From Larus michahellis (Eukaryota > Chordata > Aves > Charadriiformes > Laridae), in assembly GCF_964199755.1 (NCBI RefSeq), contig NC_133898.1:105886847-105950846 (forward strand): 64,000 nt of DNA. Direction: 5' to 3'. Both the position numbers and the translations under genes were made by a program. The notes under the pieces were generated by a model. That model ran no database searches. It was not told the DNA's origin and saw nothing but the letters and a program-made list of their open reading frames with translations. Shown in pieces: positions 22,401-36,208 of this stretch (position 1 is its first letter; every line of letters starts with the position of its first letter).

Positions 22401-25400
22401 GTTTTCTAGAAGACCAAGTGACAGTACAACTCTGGAATTGTATGATGGAGCCAGTATTCAACAATATGAGAAGGCGGACACAAAATAATATTTGGCTGGT
22501 TTCAGTACTGAGTATCTTTGCTGTCTTCTTTAAGACTCCTCAAAGAGCAGATCCTACTTTTTAAACCTAGTTTAGTGGCTGATAGCTCCTAGCATTTTGC
22601 ATAAATGCACCATTTAAATACCTGTGCCAGCCTTTGCAACTTATTGCCTGAAAGTCTATATACTTTTGATGTTCAAAGTTAAATATAACTGTGCTTTATA
22701 ATTAAGGACCTAATTCTGTGATCGTTCTCAAACCCATTGCTTAAATGTATTATACTTACGAACTGTCTTCTGAATCGCTATTTGGGCATCCTTAGGTGCG
22801 CACAAAGAGGCTCTGCAAACAGGACGTATCTAGCTTAAAAGCATAAAGCAATTATTTACTGGCCAGTGTGTGCTAAAGAGTTAGCCTCTAAAGAGCTACG
22901 AAGTAAAGCACTGGTATGCTTGCCACCCCCGTAGAGCACATGAAGAGTCTTTCTTGGCTAGGCAAAAGTTGGTCAGGAGGGGAAGAGCTGTTCTTTGTTT
23001 CTCCCTGGAACACAGCCTGGATGTTACTGACTTGCCATTTTCTGCCAACTTGCTGTTTGTTCAGTTGTTTTGTTTTTCCCTTTAGGATAGTCAAGGGTTT
23101 TTTTGGTGTTAACATTTTCCTGTTTGAGTTTAGCCAGCTGGGATCCTCATCTTACTATCCTACTTCTGTTTGTAACTTTACCTTTTGTATCTTGTATGGT
23201 TGTACTATGCAGACCTTCTCACAGTGCTTTTTCAGAGTGTAGCAGTCTCCTCAGAAGTCTGTGCCAAGGGTACAAAGCTGCGTTGTTTCAGAGCTGAGCC
23301 AGGTTTCTAGCTTGAATCCTTGGTTCACAGGCAGCTGAAGTCCATTCAAAAAATACAGGACTTGATGCAATTTCATGTGCCTCTTTATCAGAGCCTTAAA
23401 TTGCACAAGCGGAACCCACAGAGGCTGCCCTGTGAGAAAAAAAATTGCATATAAGTGACATAAACCAGCACTCCTGTAATCAGAATTCATATAGATCCAC
23501 TGCCATACCAGTGCAAGGCTGTGCTGAGAGAGATTGATTGCACGTACTAATCTTTCAAAGCTTTGGAGTCTGATAACATAAGAATTTATGCTATTAAAAA
23601 ATAAAAAAGCAAATTTAGACACCAGTATTCTCTGAACCTGTGCATAGTTGGCACAAACTACTGTTACAATATGTTTTAGTGTGTATGCTCACTGGAGGAA
23701 AGTCTTTAAAATAATCCTTGTTCACTTACAGTAAAGACACAGCTAAACTTTTCCATAATTTTTAGCTTAGTTAATTTTGTTAGAATGATTAATAATTTTC
23801 CTTCTGTACTGTCCTGGTTTCATCCGAGAAAGAGTTAATTTTCTTTCTAATGATTGCTGTGAAAGGAATGCCAATAATGTATATTTTTTTAGTTGTTGCT
23901 AAGCGATGTTTATACTTTTCAAGGACTCTTTTCAGCTTCCCATAGAAGCTGAGGAGGAGCATAGACAGAACAACGGAATGGCCAATGGAATATTCCGTAC
24001 CATAGATGTCATGCTCAGTGTATAAATGGGGGTTGGCTGGGGGGGGTGGGAATCCATGATCTCTGCTCGGGTCGGGCTGGGCAACCAATTCACCAGGCGG
24101 TGAGAGTGACTCGTGTCTTGTAAGTTATTTTACCATTATTATTATTATTTTCCTTTTCCATTATTGTTCTGTTCAACTGTCTTTTATCTCAACTCATGAG
24201 GGTTTTTTTTCCCTTTCCGCTCTTTTTCTCCCTCTTCTCCCCACCCTTCTGGGGGAAAGAGGGGTGAGCAAGTAGCTGCGTGATCCTAGTTGGTGGCTGG
24301 GGTTAAAGCAGGACATGTACCAGCTGCTTAAGTTGTGCATTGATTCATCTTAGCAGGGCTTCCCGTCCACGTGTTATGCAATCCTGACAGAAAATATCCC
24401 TAGCTCCGAGTGTTCACTTTAAGTGACTTCACTTTTAGGACAGCAAAAGGTAATATAAAGCACTGCAGGCAATCTGGTTCCGATGCTCTGTTTGGGAGTT
24501 TCCATATGGCTTTGATAGACAAGCTGTGGTGGACCTTGTTAGAGGTCCTTATTAGAGTGTGGGGAATAACTCCCTGAAGGTATCAGCCTTGCCTCTGTCA
24601 GAGCTCACTGCCTCTTTTATACCAAAATTGGCAGATGGGACTGCAGAAGGAATCAGCTTCCAAAGTCACAGACTGATGTCCTACTTTTAGCGCACGTTTG
24701 TTAATTGTTTAAGTGTAGCATTAGGGTATCTTAGGCACAGACATGTTTCCTTCTGCTTCTGCTACAAGGGTGATAGTCTTCAGGGAAAAGGTAGGCTGCG
24801 GAGCTGGTAACTGCTCTGGAGCTGTGCTGCAGCATTCACCACAACTTGTCCATGACAGCTATTAGCAGCTTTGGCGGGCTGCGATTCTTGCATCAGCAGT
24901 TTCCCATGAAAGAATCCTTCCATACAGGATGAAGGGTGGAAAGGCTGTGTTCCTTCAATCCTGACTTGTTTCAAACTATAATCAGCAATCCCAAATTTTG
25001 CTGAAATATTTGGGAATTCACTTGACTTTTTTTTGTGCATGTGCGTATTATTTAATCAAAGTACACTACAGGTAAACTGTCGTGACTACCTCTTACAATT
25101 ACTTTGGTGCTGTTTCTTTTCTATGATTTAAGCGTTTCTTGTGGGACTGGACTTGGTACAGCTACCTGGTGCAGTAGGTTAGCGTGAGTGATAGGTCCAC
25201 GCACACTGAAACATGAGTTCTGATTTAATTTTTTGTTGTGAGAATACCTATCACTTTCTAACTTTATAGATTCTTGCATAGATTTGCTCTGCTGTGTATT
25301 TTTGTAGAAATCTGCCTGTAATGAAATACCTAGATAAAATTATTACATCCTATATGACTTTTTTCATTCGTTCGTATTTTGTAGGCCTTAAAAGCCCATG

Positions 25401-26486
25401 GGCATGATTATCTTGTTGGCAACAAATTAAGCTGGGCAGACATCCATCTGTTGGAAGCCATTTTAATGGCAGAAGAATGTAAGCCTGATATACTGTCAGC
25501 ATTCCCTCTGCTACAGGTTGGTAATCATCCGATCTCAATATGGAACGGAACGTACAAATGTCACTGCCCAGTTTTAAAAGCTAATTGATGTTTAAATCTC
25601 TTGAATCTTGAATCTTTCTCTGGTCTACTTCTGTTGACTACAACAACCTGCACACGCGTGCGCTGCCTTGCCCCCAGAGCTGCTGGGCACTCGCCTTTTA
25701 TCCAGCTCTACTTTTCCCAGCTGTTCTCAGCTGGCAGGAATTCACTTACTGAAGTTTGGTCCCGTAACTGCTACTTTCATGTCTTCAAACACAGCGCTGA
25801 GCATCAGGAAGGGAAGGCTGTCACCTGTTGCGTCTGCAGTTCCTGTCCTTCTGTTTTTGCTAGCAAAATTATATTTTGAAGAAATCACATAAAAGAGCTG
25901 TTAAGTTTCTTGTGTCTTATGTTCCATGGTGCTTTGCATTGTGGTATTCCTGTCCTTGCCTCTTTTTTTGCCCAAATATATCTGCAGGATTTGGATTCGG
26001 GCTGTGGTTTTTGCTTCTTCCCTTTTCTTTCTTCTTTTTTCCACCTTTACCAGATGAATCTTAACTCTTTAATATTAATTTCTCCCATCCCCATCTGGGA
26101 AACTAAGGTAAACTTTATAGCACCAGCATTGCCGATCAGAACATTCACAGCTGGATTTTCCAAAAAGGCTAGTATGTTACAGATATGGTTCTGCCTGCCT
26201 TTTTTTTTCTTTTTGAATGGAAAATGCTGTGCTGAGCTGGCTAGAAGGAGCTACTACCTTTCTCTGTCTGAGAAATAAAAATCCAAGTCACCTGGTTTTT
26301 AAGCTATAAAGGTTTGAATTATAATTTCCTGACTCTCATTGGCTTTACTGCTGCTTCTTCCAGGCTTTTAAAGGAAGAATAAGCAACATTCCAACAATCA
26401 AAAAATTCTTGCAGCCTGGCAGCCAGAGGAAGCCACCAACAGATGAGAAGTTTGTTGCCGTTGTGAGGAAAATATTCAATATCTAA
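19452..26486 (+). CDS. Glutathione S-transferase alpha (gene C), complete, 222 aa
   Basis: This is a second complete class-alpha GST, with the same reaction and fold as gene B. Coding exons are 19452-19538, 20613-20664, 20909-21041, 22172-22313, 25385-25516 and 26364-26486. All have consensus borders and family lengths. Tyr9, Gln54-Val55-Pro56, Gln67-Thr68, Asp101, Arg131 and Phe220 are kept. Position 15, usually Arg in mammalian class-alpha enzymes, is Lys. Position 10 is Thr and 208 is Thr, so the hydrophobic pocket differs from gene B. The codon split between exons 4 and 5 gives Trp91 instead of Leu. The C-terminus reads [14 protein letters not shown], of the general GSTA1/A2 style. Intron 5 is the longest (3.1 kb) and carries a solo LTR. 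Most of exon 4 is identical at the base level to gene B, unlike the other exons. Confidence 0.97.
21628..21643. repeat. Poly-A tract in intron 4 of gene C
   Basis: A run of 16 A stands in AT-rich intron sequence. No retroposon body was recognised next to it. Confidence 0.8.
23810..24315 (+). mobile_element. Solo LTR of an avian endogenous retrovirus (ERVL-type), in intron 5 of gene C
   Basis: The element begins TGTCCTGGTTTCA and ends GGGTTAAAGCAGGACA, with TG and CA termini. It is flanked by the 5-base direct repeat TGTAC (23805-23809 and 24316-24320). A TATAAAT lies at 24021-24027, followed by a pyrimidine-rich downstream part with ATT repeats. The layout and wording match the LTR family widespread in Neoaves that I know as ERVL, and a 5-base duplication fits ERVL. 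No internal viral gene is present, so it is the product of LTR-LTR recombination. Its transcriptional direction is the same as gene C. Confidence 0.92.
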
Positions 26487-26694
26487 TCATGTGGCTGCTG
26501 AAGATAACACAACCGTAGTATGTTACTAGAGCTGTGCCTCGTAACTGTAAACCGCATAGATGTATTCTATAGCTTGGATTATATAATCAGTCACATGGCC
26601 ATTGTTGAAACAGAATATACTTTTAAATTAGAGTAAAAGGCTGATTTCGACTTGTTGAGCCCAGAAAGTGGTATTTCATGGAACGATTACATGA

Positions 26695-26700
26695 AATAAA
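26695..26700 (+). promoter_or_regulatory. Polyadenylation signal of GSTA gene C
   Basis: An AATAAA lies about 210 bases after the gene C stop codon. Confidence 0.75.
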
Positions 26701-28890
26701 ATATGATGATACTTTGTGTTTGTTTAATTACAGTACATTCCTGGTAGGGTACAATGGTTCAGCTGTAGCTTTCAGAATACTGTAGAAACCACCCACCCAC
26801 ACACACACTTTAAAAACTGCAGGAGAGAAGAGCCACTCCATAAAAATGGGGAAGTCGTTTAAAATCAGGCCTAGAATTGTCTGGTTTTGCTCTCTAGGTG
26901 GTCTCCTAGATCAAAGTTCACTGTCCCACTGCTGTATTTCACTGCTGTCCCTGTACTTTCAGAGCTGCAGTTTAAAAGAGAAATAAATAAATATTTTAAG
27001 AATTCAAAAAATTAAAACTTATGATCCTCATAAGTTTATGGGCAAAGGTAAGAAGCTTGTTTAATCCCCATATGAGTCCCTTAAAAGAGATTTTGTTCAC
27101 TGAAAGATCAAAGTACATGTGTTTAATTAGCCTGATGTGGTTTTTAACCATTGAAACCATCTATTCCCTTGCTCTTCTTTTTGCTCGCTTGGTCGCAGTG
27201 ATGAAAATGCCGCTTGATTGGTTTTTTCCCTAAGATTTTGCCTTCCCCAGTCACTTCACAAGTAGTTGTAAAGAGACTGCATTGGCTACTTACCTTGTCA
27301 GTAAGAGTTAGTTTTATCTCAACAGTGTTTAAACCATGCACTACTATTTCAGATTCTTTGCCCTAATTTCATGGGTACCATCACTGTCCCCTTTAAAGAC
27401 AGTGCCATAAACTATTCTTCCTTGCAGTTAGTTGTTTCTTTCAGTAGGACTCAAACTGATTAGGCAGAGAAAACAACAACCAGTATATACAGAACTGCTG
27501 CCCACCAAAGTTAACCCGTTTTCTGACTTGTGCACAAGAAAAGCCACGTAATGGATCGCAGAGGTACGAACCAGAAACACCCCAGGCACTGCCCAGATCA
27601 GCTCCTCAGAGTTTGACATTAAATAAAATTACCTAGGTAGCTGGAAGCAGCAGTTTGCCATGCCTACCGTAGTACTCAAGTTTCATGGAGCTACACCTCT
27701 GTTCCAAACAGTGCTATGATTGCTGAACCATCGCAAAGCTTGGCACAGGACACCACCTTTGCATGTTGTGAGTTCTCAGTCCCATAGGTATGTGTTGGAC
27801 TTGATGAGAATGCTGCTTGTTTGGGCTGCTCAGGAACATCAGCAAAAGCTCCCGGATTGCAGTTGGGCTTGGAAGCTCCCTTCCCCCGAGGGGTAATTCA
27901 GAGAATGCACAGAAGGCTCAACTCTGGACATGCTCAAAAACGTACAATCTTACTGCATTTAGGATCTGGGGTAGCAGCAACTGCAGGATGGCTTCTGCAT
28001 TTCAGCTCTGGGTTGCCTGAACTTTTCTTCGGAGCTTAATCTAAGGCAGGATTCAGCTTGCCTACAGTACAGCTAGCCACATTGGCATGGGTCACCAAAG
28101 CCTATTATGGTCCATGGCAGTTCAATTCTACTGGGGTGCTGTGAAGTTCTACTTCAGGATGAAATGAACCACATCTTCTGTGTCCAGCTGTCATCCCAGT
28201 CTGAAATCCGTAACATACCAGCTCAATTGCCTGGAAACCCGGCAAGACCTGGAGATAGCTGACATTAACATTTGTTAACAAAAGATTCCGGAGCTGGAGG
28301 CTGTGGTTTGGGGTTGTTGGTGGTGGGGGGTTGCCTTTTTTTTTTTTTTTTGTGTGCCAGTTGTGCCTTAGACATCTGAGCTGCTCGCAACACCTTGTCA
28401 CCACCTAAGCCCCTGCCAAGAATAATAAGCTTGGTATTCCACTGATGGATTTGTGCAGCACTGAGATCTGATACATGATAGCCTTTATAAGCAAGCTCTG
28501 TATGAAAAAAAATAATGAAAAGAAGCAAAATTTCTTTTTGTCTTCAGTAGTGCACTCCCCCATATTCTGTTTCCTAATGATTTGGTTGCACATTCCTGTG
28601 CACCAGAAGATAGTCTTACCCAAGCTTTCAGACCCAGGGACTACTCAATTATTTTCAATGCAAACCAAAGCAACTTCAGTCCCTGAACAGTTTATGTCTG
28701 AATGCTCTCCTTTGCTTATGGTCAAGCAAGATAACCCATATAAGACCAAAACAGCAAACCTGGTAAAGAGTACTGAAGTACTGAACACGAAGTTACATGT
28801 TTTAAACCAGTGCCAAGTACAAAGCAGATCACTACACCATTGACAAAATGGCTCACTGGTCTGCATAAAAAACTGAGAAGCTTTGAATAT
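26701..28890. other. Convergent intergenic spacer between GSTA gene C and TMEM14A
   Basis: Both flanking genes end toward this 2.2-kb spacer. It contains a CCCACCCACACACACAC tract near 26790-26808 and a T run at 28336-28351. No exon was recognised. Confidence 0.5.
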
Positions 28891-28897
28891 TTTATGT

Positions 28898-28903
28898 TTT
28901 ATT
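28898..28903 (-). promoter_or_regulatory. Candidate distal polyadenylation signal of TMEM14A
   Basis: TTTATT on the + strand is AATAAA on the minus strand, about 560 bases past the TMEM14A stop. A second one lies at 29006-29011, about 450 bases past the stop. I cannot tell which is used. Confidence 0.45.
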
Positions 28904-29462
28904 TTAACACTGATAATGGTTTTTACATTTAGAACCAGTGCAACAACATGCGTGTATCTGAAAGAAAGGTGGGTTTTCTAGTGCAATATAGTACAGGCCC
29001 ACGCCTTTATTAATTAGTAAGCAACAATACGATTAGAATTGATTATTTAATCTCAGAAGCTACAAAATTATGGTTCAATACAATGTACCTTTTTAGCATA
29101 AACATGTATTATATATATTATTCTTTCAGAGATACAGTGCAAGACTAACTAAATTTCTTGGGGCGCTCAGCACCCCTGAAAGAGATCAAACTTAGGGAAA
29201 AAGATCCCTTGAATTAACAAACTGCTTAAACAGAAGTAGATCAAAATATATCCTCAACAAAACATTTGTTTTAAGTTTTTTAAAAAAGCTTGCAAAATAT
29301 CAGCAAATGCCAATAATCAAATTACAGGTACAGATCTTTTACAGAAAAGATAACTCCAACGTAGAGACTTGTGTTCAAACTTGTCTTTCAAGTATAGAGA
29401 GCTTGCCTGTTTGTTCAGTGAGTGCAGCAGTCATACTTCGGTTCTGAAGTTGCTAAATTCTC

Positions 29463-32400
29463 CTACAGCAGCATAAAAACAAGCCTCAAAATCATCAAAA
29501 GGCTGCCAAAAAAAGAACAAGAAACATAAATACGGTTGTGCATGAACAAAGACAGTGAAAGTCATCATTATGTAACAACACATTCATAAATACCTGACAC
29601 TAGAGCCTCTAGTAAGCAATCCTTCAAAATGTCTACATCTACAGCCTCGGTGCCTGCTGAAACACAGAGCCCACCTACGCTTGAAATGCAATCCACAAGG
29701 GAAAATACCACTTTCCAGTTTAAGTTCTGATTCTGAAATTTTGCATCTTGACAATTTACATCTGATTTTTTCCTCCCTGTATGTAACTGGAGTAAAAGAG
29801 TTGATGGTGTCATATTAAAACTGGTAACAATGAAGCAACAGTTATTATTCCTTCAGAAGACAGAGCTTCTGACTTACAGTTGAAAAATGTTTTGAGTTAC
29901 GGACTCACTGGGAAAAAAAAGTTTTGAATTAGTCCATAATTTAATTTCAAAATAATAAGTACAGAAAATTATGTTTATCAGAATGCCAAAATAAACAGCA
30001 GCAATAAAGCAGTCAGAATGGTTAGAAACATCATAATTTGCAGTAACACTGACCAAAGTTCTTCAGTCAGGTCAAAAATGTCCTAGTTTTCAAAGGTGCT
30101 GAGCTTACAGAATCATAGAATGATCTGGGTTGGAAGGGACCTTGAAGACCATCTAGTTCCACCCCCCTGCCCTTGGCAGGGACACCTCTCACTAGACCAG
30201 GCTGCTCAAAGCCCCATCCAGCCTGGCCTTGAACACTTCCAGGGATGGGGCATCCACAGCTTCCCTGGGCAACCTGTTCCAGTGTCTCACCACCCTCACC
30301 ACCTGTTCCACTGATCCTGGCTTGAATCAGATGTCAAATGGCAACTATTTGAAAAATCAGTGAAATCTTTACATTAAGATCCTGAATATGTTTACCTCAG
30401 GCATGCTACTAGTCCGGCTGGCATTAATTTCTTGGACCTCTTGAACCTCATTCCCATTATAATGGTCAAAAGAAAAGCTGAAACTGTAAAAGACAATTCA
30501 ATATATTTATGTTCTCCCAGTGGACCATTCAGGAACATGGAGAGTTTTCAAAGGTCATGGCTGTGTTTTGCTATGAACTGCAATTTAATAAAACATTAGA
30601 TCAGAGATAGGTTCTATAAAAACATTCTTGCTTTTTCAAAATACACTGCTATGATTTCTTTCAGCTACAAATAAGGTTTCCAGGTGCAGCAGAATGCTAA
30701 ATCTTATTCCACGGACACTAAGTAAGTTTGTCAGACAGTGAATTCTACTCCCCCATACCTACATTCACAGGGATACAAATAAAGGAGGAAGAATCATAGA
30801 ATGTGTTGGGTTGGAAGGGGTCTTTAAAGGCCACCTAGTCCAACACCCCTGCAGTAAGCAGGGACATCTTCAACTAGATCAGACTGAATCTTCATCATAA
30901 GAGTAACATGCATGCTGAATTACAGGAATAGTGTCTCATAAATCCCACCACCCTAGACCATTGCAGCTGTTTTCTAACTATTAAAGGAGCTAGAACATCC
31001 AACTTTATCTGTTTTCTTTTTTTTAGAATGCTAGCTTTTTATTTGCTGAGCCTTAAAAAACCGATTGGAAGTTTTGCCACTTGCTTTTGCTACAGAACAT
31101 GGCTGTCAACGTCTCCTTCATCATGAGCACAAGTTCCTTTGTTTCATTTTGCGTCAACCTTGTCTGTGATAAGAGGTGGGCAGCCCAAGAGGGCAACAAA
31201 TGCAAGTGCAAGCAGCAGAGAACAAACATCACGAAAGGAACTGCATCTTCTTCATGGAGCAGTTTTACTTAAAAATGGAGGTGGCAATGAACTGATAAGG
31301 CACAGGGATTTCATACTGAACTATGGCTGCAGAGCGGTACGTAAATGAGATTAATGAGAATATATAAAACTCTGCAAAGATAGCTAGCTTCGTTAAAGAA
31401 CTGTCACCTGAAATGCTTCCTAGAAGTGGGCAGAGAGGCAAGACTTCTCATGGGCAGCAGGGCTTTAATACTCTTGCAGCCAAATTAATGGCAGTTACAC
31501 AAATCTCCTCCCTTTTTTATGGGGCAGTTAAACCATCTGGCTAACTCTCTTCAAACTCCACGGTCTACTCCTGTGGACAGTCCTGTGCTCACAGGTGTCA
31601 AGAATTCATTTTAAACTCACTCCAGCATTATAAAACAAGCTCTGACAGCTACAAGCATCTTATGAAACTCTACCAGCTATGCATGTGCACTCATTAAAGA
31701 TACCCTGCAAAAAACCCTCTTACGCTCCATTATCCATTGCTCTTATTTTCTGGTCCCATAGCCTTGATCCTCTCAGGAATGCCTGAAGAGTGGACTATTA
31801 CACAGTATGCATCTTGCCCTGAGTGTATTTACAATTAATTACAAGCTACTAAGCGTGTTCACTCTGTGATGTTCTTTTTTTTTTTCCCAGTTACTAGTAT
31901 CTGGCTTTTCACATGTGCCAGTGAGTTTTTAAGACATTCAACTTTTAGACCTGATTTTCAAAATTTCACTATTTCACCTTAAATCCATCAAAGCAATTAA
32001 TTAAATCAAGCCAAAATCAATTCAGTAAATCAGATTCAGATCAGAAATTCAATAAAGCAGGTGCATCAACTTGTACTCTGAATAGCACTAGCTGTTGCAT
32101 ATTGAAGTCTGAGTTTCCACACCTACTCCAAACACATAAAATTGCATTAAAGTATTCAAGAAAGCTCAGAGTTAATTTCAGGGTGAGTGGGCAAAATACC
32201 TGGAATAATAATGTACAAAACAACTAAGGAAATTTGCCTGGGGTATCTGTATGCTACGTACTCCTTGTATGTAGTTACAAGAACCGCACTATCAAGGTCT
32301 TGTACTAAAACATTACCTTACATTATTGTAGGAGACTCTTGCATAGGTAATAAATACTGGTTTAATTAATAAATTCTTGTTTGGAATTTTTTTTTTATTT

Positions 32401-35400
32401 AATTTCCTAACCTTTTAAAAGTTTGTGTACTTGCTTCATTTTACATTCCAATTTACTCTACCGGTTTCTAAATTAAGAGTGGTAACTTTCTTCCATGCAC
32501 TGATTTCTTTCTTTCATTTGTGCTCTAGTTGCTTTTGACACTTTGGGCAGGTTAGGCATAAGTGAAAACATTCTGATTTTCTACAAAAACAATACACATT
32601 TATTACGAAAAGCCCGTAGTATTCTGAAAGTAGCAGATACAGTAGGCACCAAAGGTTTTTAAGGTGTGGACCTGTAGATGTTTCTGAGTGTGTCTAATTC
32701 TCTCTTCCTCTGAAGTTTTCCTACTGAGTTCTTTACTCATTTGAGGTATCTATGTATGCAGAAGCCGGAAGACACCCTCTTCCAGACTGAGATACATCAG
32801 CCTGTGAGAAATTAAAACCAGCCTGAATGGTTGGCACTGGCAGAGTACTTTGTATGAACACTTCCTAACTCACTTCAGGCAAAAATTGTCTGTTCATATC
32901 ACCTTCTTGGTTTCATTCAGCATTAAGTGGATCTCGAAGAGGCCACCCATTCATAGCCAAGGTTAAATATATGCTTAGGTTTTAAGCAATCAGAACATCA
33001 CTTTGTAAGCATTCTGAATTAAGACTGCTTTAAAAAGCCTTTGTTCTTTTTACTCTACATAGTAAGAACTCTCTAAGGCAGGTGTAGTGTATCTCATCTG
33101 TACTGCTATAATTTCTATTAAATTAATAATACATATTGCTCCAGCTGAAAGTCCTCACATGCCTACAGGTACATGGAATGCACAACACTGACAATATTTT
33201 AGTATATCTGACATCAACACGCAGATTAGTGGAAATTTTATATTAGTCCTTCCAAAACTAGCAAATTAGGAAACAGGCAACATGTACTTAGTTTTAATTA
33301 GTCTTCTCTTTCACAAATTCTGTATCCAAATTAGTGATCACAAAAGTACAATACTAGATGCTAGTTAAAAGCATGTCACACAGAATAATTACAAATTTAC
33401 ACATACTTAAGGCTGTGCCTTCATTCCAAAAAAAGGGTGTTTTTTTTTTTTTTTAACAGTGGGATAACTTAATCCAAGCCAAGATCATGGTGGCAAAACT
33501 GGAATATCCAATTTCAAGCCATCTAGGAGCAGATAACATATGCCACTACCACCTTTACTAAAGACCACAGCTGGTGCGAATACACTTTGCTAACAATGCT
33601 ATTCAACATCTTTTTGAAATGGAAGTTTTTACAACTGTCGCTGGTGTAAAGCACAAAGCCAGCATGAACACTGTACCATAAATTCTAACTAAATTCCAAA
33701 AAAGCAAGGGTGTGCTCACACAATCTGGATTAAATGTATTTTAAATGCATTTTGGCATGCGGAAGTACAGCCATCTTTGCTAAAACCATGAGTGAGACAA
33801 GCTCCAAATAGATCTTAACAGCAAAACAGTTGCATGAGGTTAACAATGTCCCCCTTAGAGGCTGTAGTTCCTTGCCTCCATGAGGATTTAATGGCAAACT
33901 AGCTAACATGACAATTATTGCATTGTTTGTATCCTGTCTTCCTTAGCAGCAAAGGAAAAACACTAAGTCAAACTATTTGTTTCATTGGGAGCTGAGGATA
34001 CATTCCATTATGCAGGACTGGATCCCACACCTTCCTTACTTCTCAAATTACATTCTAATCTGTAGCTCTAATGAGTTTATTCCAGTACTCTCCCATGTTT
34101 CTCAACTGGATTTCACAATATTTGCAGTGTTATGCAACCAGCTAATAAAAGGAGGTGCTGGCAGGTGGTGACACAGACCCGCTGGCTGTGTGTGTGAACG
34201 AGCTGCCTTAGCTTCCAAACAGTTCCACGTACAAGCTCCTGAACTTTGCAAGCTAAACTGAAATGTCTAACTCTATTTAAAAAATAACATTTAAACCAAA
34301 GCAATGTTCAAAAGTTAACATAAGAGAGACTTCTGTATGCAATTCAGGAAACTGCTAGTTTTTATTGTTGTTTTTTGAGTTTTTTTTGTTTACTGTAGTA
34401 AAACACTTACACAATGATATCTTCACATTTCTTGGATCACGTGTTACGCAGTAAGCTCCATAACCAGACACAGATCCAAAGGTGAGACCAGCAGCTAAAG
34501 AGATTTTACTACCTGCAAGAAACCATTCAAGCGTTACTTCTCAATACAATGTCTTTAAGCTCAATCTTTACAGAGTAGTTCTTTCTACAACCAAATATTT
34601 TAAAAATAGAACTGATTTTGCCACAGCGCAGCTAGCTCACTCAGCGTGAATACAGGTGGTGTTTCTGTAACTGGGTCATTCTCTGGCATGGCATTAGGGG
34701 GAAAATTGACTAAATTAGAGGGAGATGATGAGGATCTAGTTATACTTGCAGTTTGGGAAAAATAATCTTTGAAGCACAAACCTAAATTTGGCTATTTTCT
34801 CTACCATATATGCCTTTAGAAGCAGTTTTGTAATTTCTCTGGACTATCTGCTGATTTTAACTGTATCTTACAGCACGTGGGAGTCTCCAAAAAATCTTAG
34901 AAGTGTGTCAATATAAAAAGGTTAAATTGAATAATACATGTAATCACAAACCTTTCAGTCTGACACCAATCCTGGACAAAAGAACAGTACCACAAACATC
35001 ACATTTAATTAATAAAGAATTAAAAAAAAAAAAGAGTTAAAACAATTAGATAGCAATGAAGATTAAAATATGGTTTTTAAAAGTACGTCAACATCTTCCT
35101 TCAGTGCTATCAGAAAACTGGTTCATAAAGCCCAGAGTTTCAGTAATACACCTAGGTTTCTGAATAGGCATTTGACTCGGTACAATATGATAAAAGCGTA
35201 GAATCAGCACAGCAGGCATTATCCGGATTGAGCTGATCCCAAAATGTTTATAAATGAAGAATCCTGATCCCCAGATGTCATTCAGCTCACAGTCCTGTTA
35301 TATTCAGTGTTTTTAATAAAGAATTTGCAAGAAAACAGAAATCATTACCAATAAAAAAAATAATCTAGATTTGCCACGAGGACTGACCAACTATTAAAGA

Positions 35401-36168
35401 GTGAGAACAAGCGATCGTGACAGTCAGTGAGTGCAGCTCGGTACAAACCAAAAAAAATAGAGCAAGTATTTCAGAAAGTCAGACATAAAGCCAGATGTCT
35501 AAGAGCAAAGCATGCACACCCTGTGCAGGGGAACAGTGACCCTGAATCACAAGCATAGGGATGGAATGGCCACGGCACAGACTGACGAGCTGCTGGGATG
35601 AACGCTTTGTGGGAGAGCTGAGGGGGACCAGGCTAGAGATCCTGCCTGTCCCCGGTACCACTGCGACCTCTGCCGGGATGCTGTGCTGGGTTTGGGCAGG
35701 GCGCTGCTGGCTAGGAAGGACTGCAAAAATGACTGAAATAAGGAAAATGCACTTTATAGCACATGATAACCTAAAACCTGCTTATCTTACAGTTAATATC
35801 TAACAGATAATTAACCACAAGATCAGAATACCCAAGTAATAGGTTTTCTTTCCAGTGTGCATCTGGAAATCTCAAAACCAAGCCAGGATGCCTCCGCTGA
35901 AAATAAACTTTAATCAAAGATCATCTACTGTACTCAACGCAGGAATGATTAAAGGAAATGAGAAGGCCCAAAATACACTGAAGGTCAAAAATAACATAAC
36001 AGCCCCTTTTTGCCCTGAAAACAAACTCATCAGTTAAATTAACAGAAAAAAGTGAACACTTAAATGCTTAAGTTGACCCAAGTAAATCTCATGAGACTCA
36101 GCTCATTCATAGCAGTTCAGGACGGATTTAAGATGCAGTCATGTTCATTATGGCAGAGTTTTCATGTC

Positions 36169-36208
<40 letters not shown>

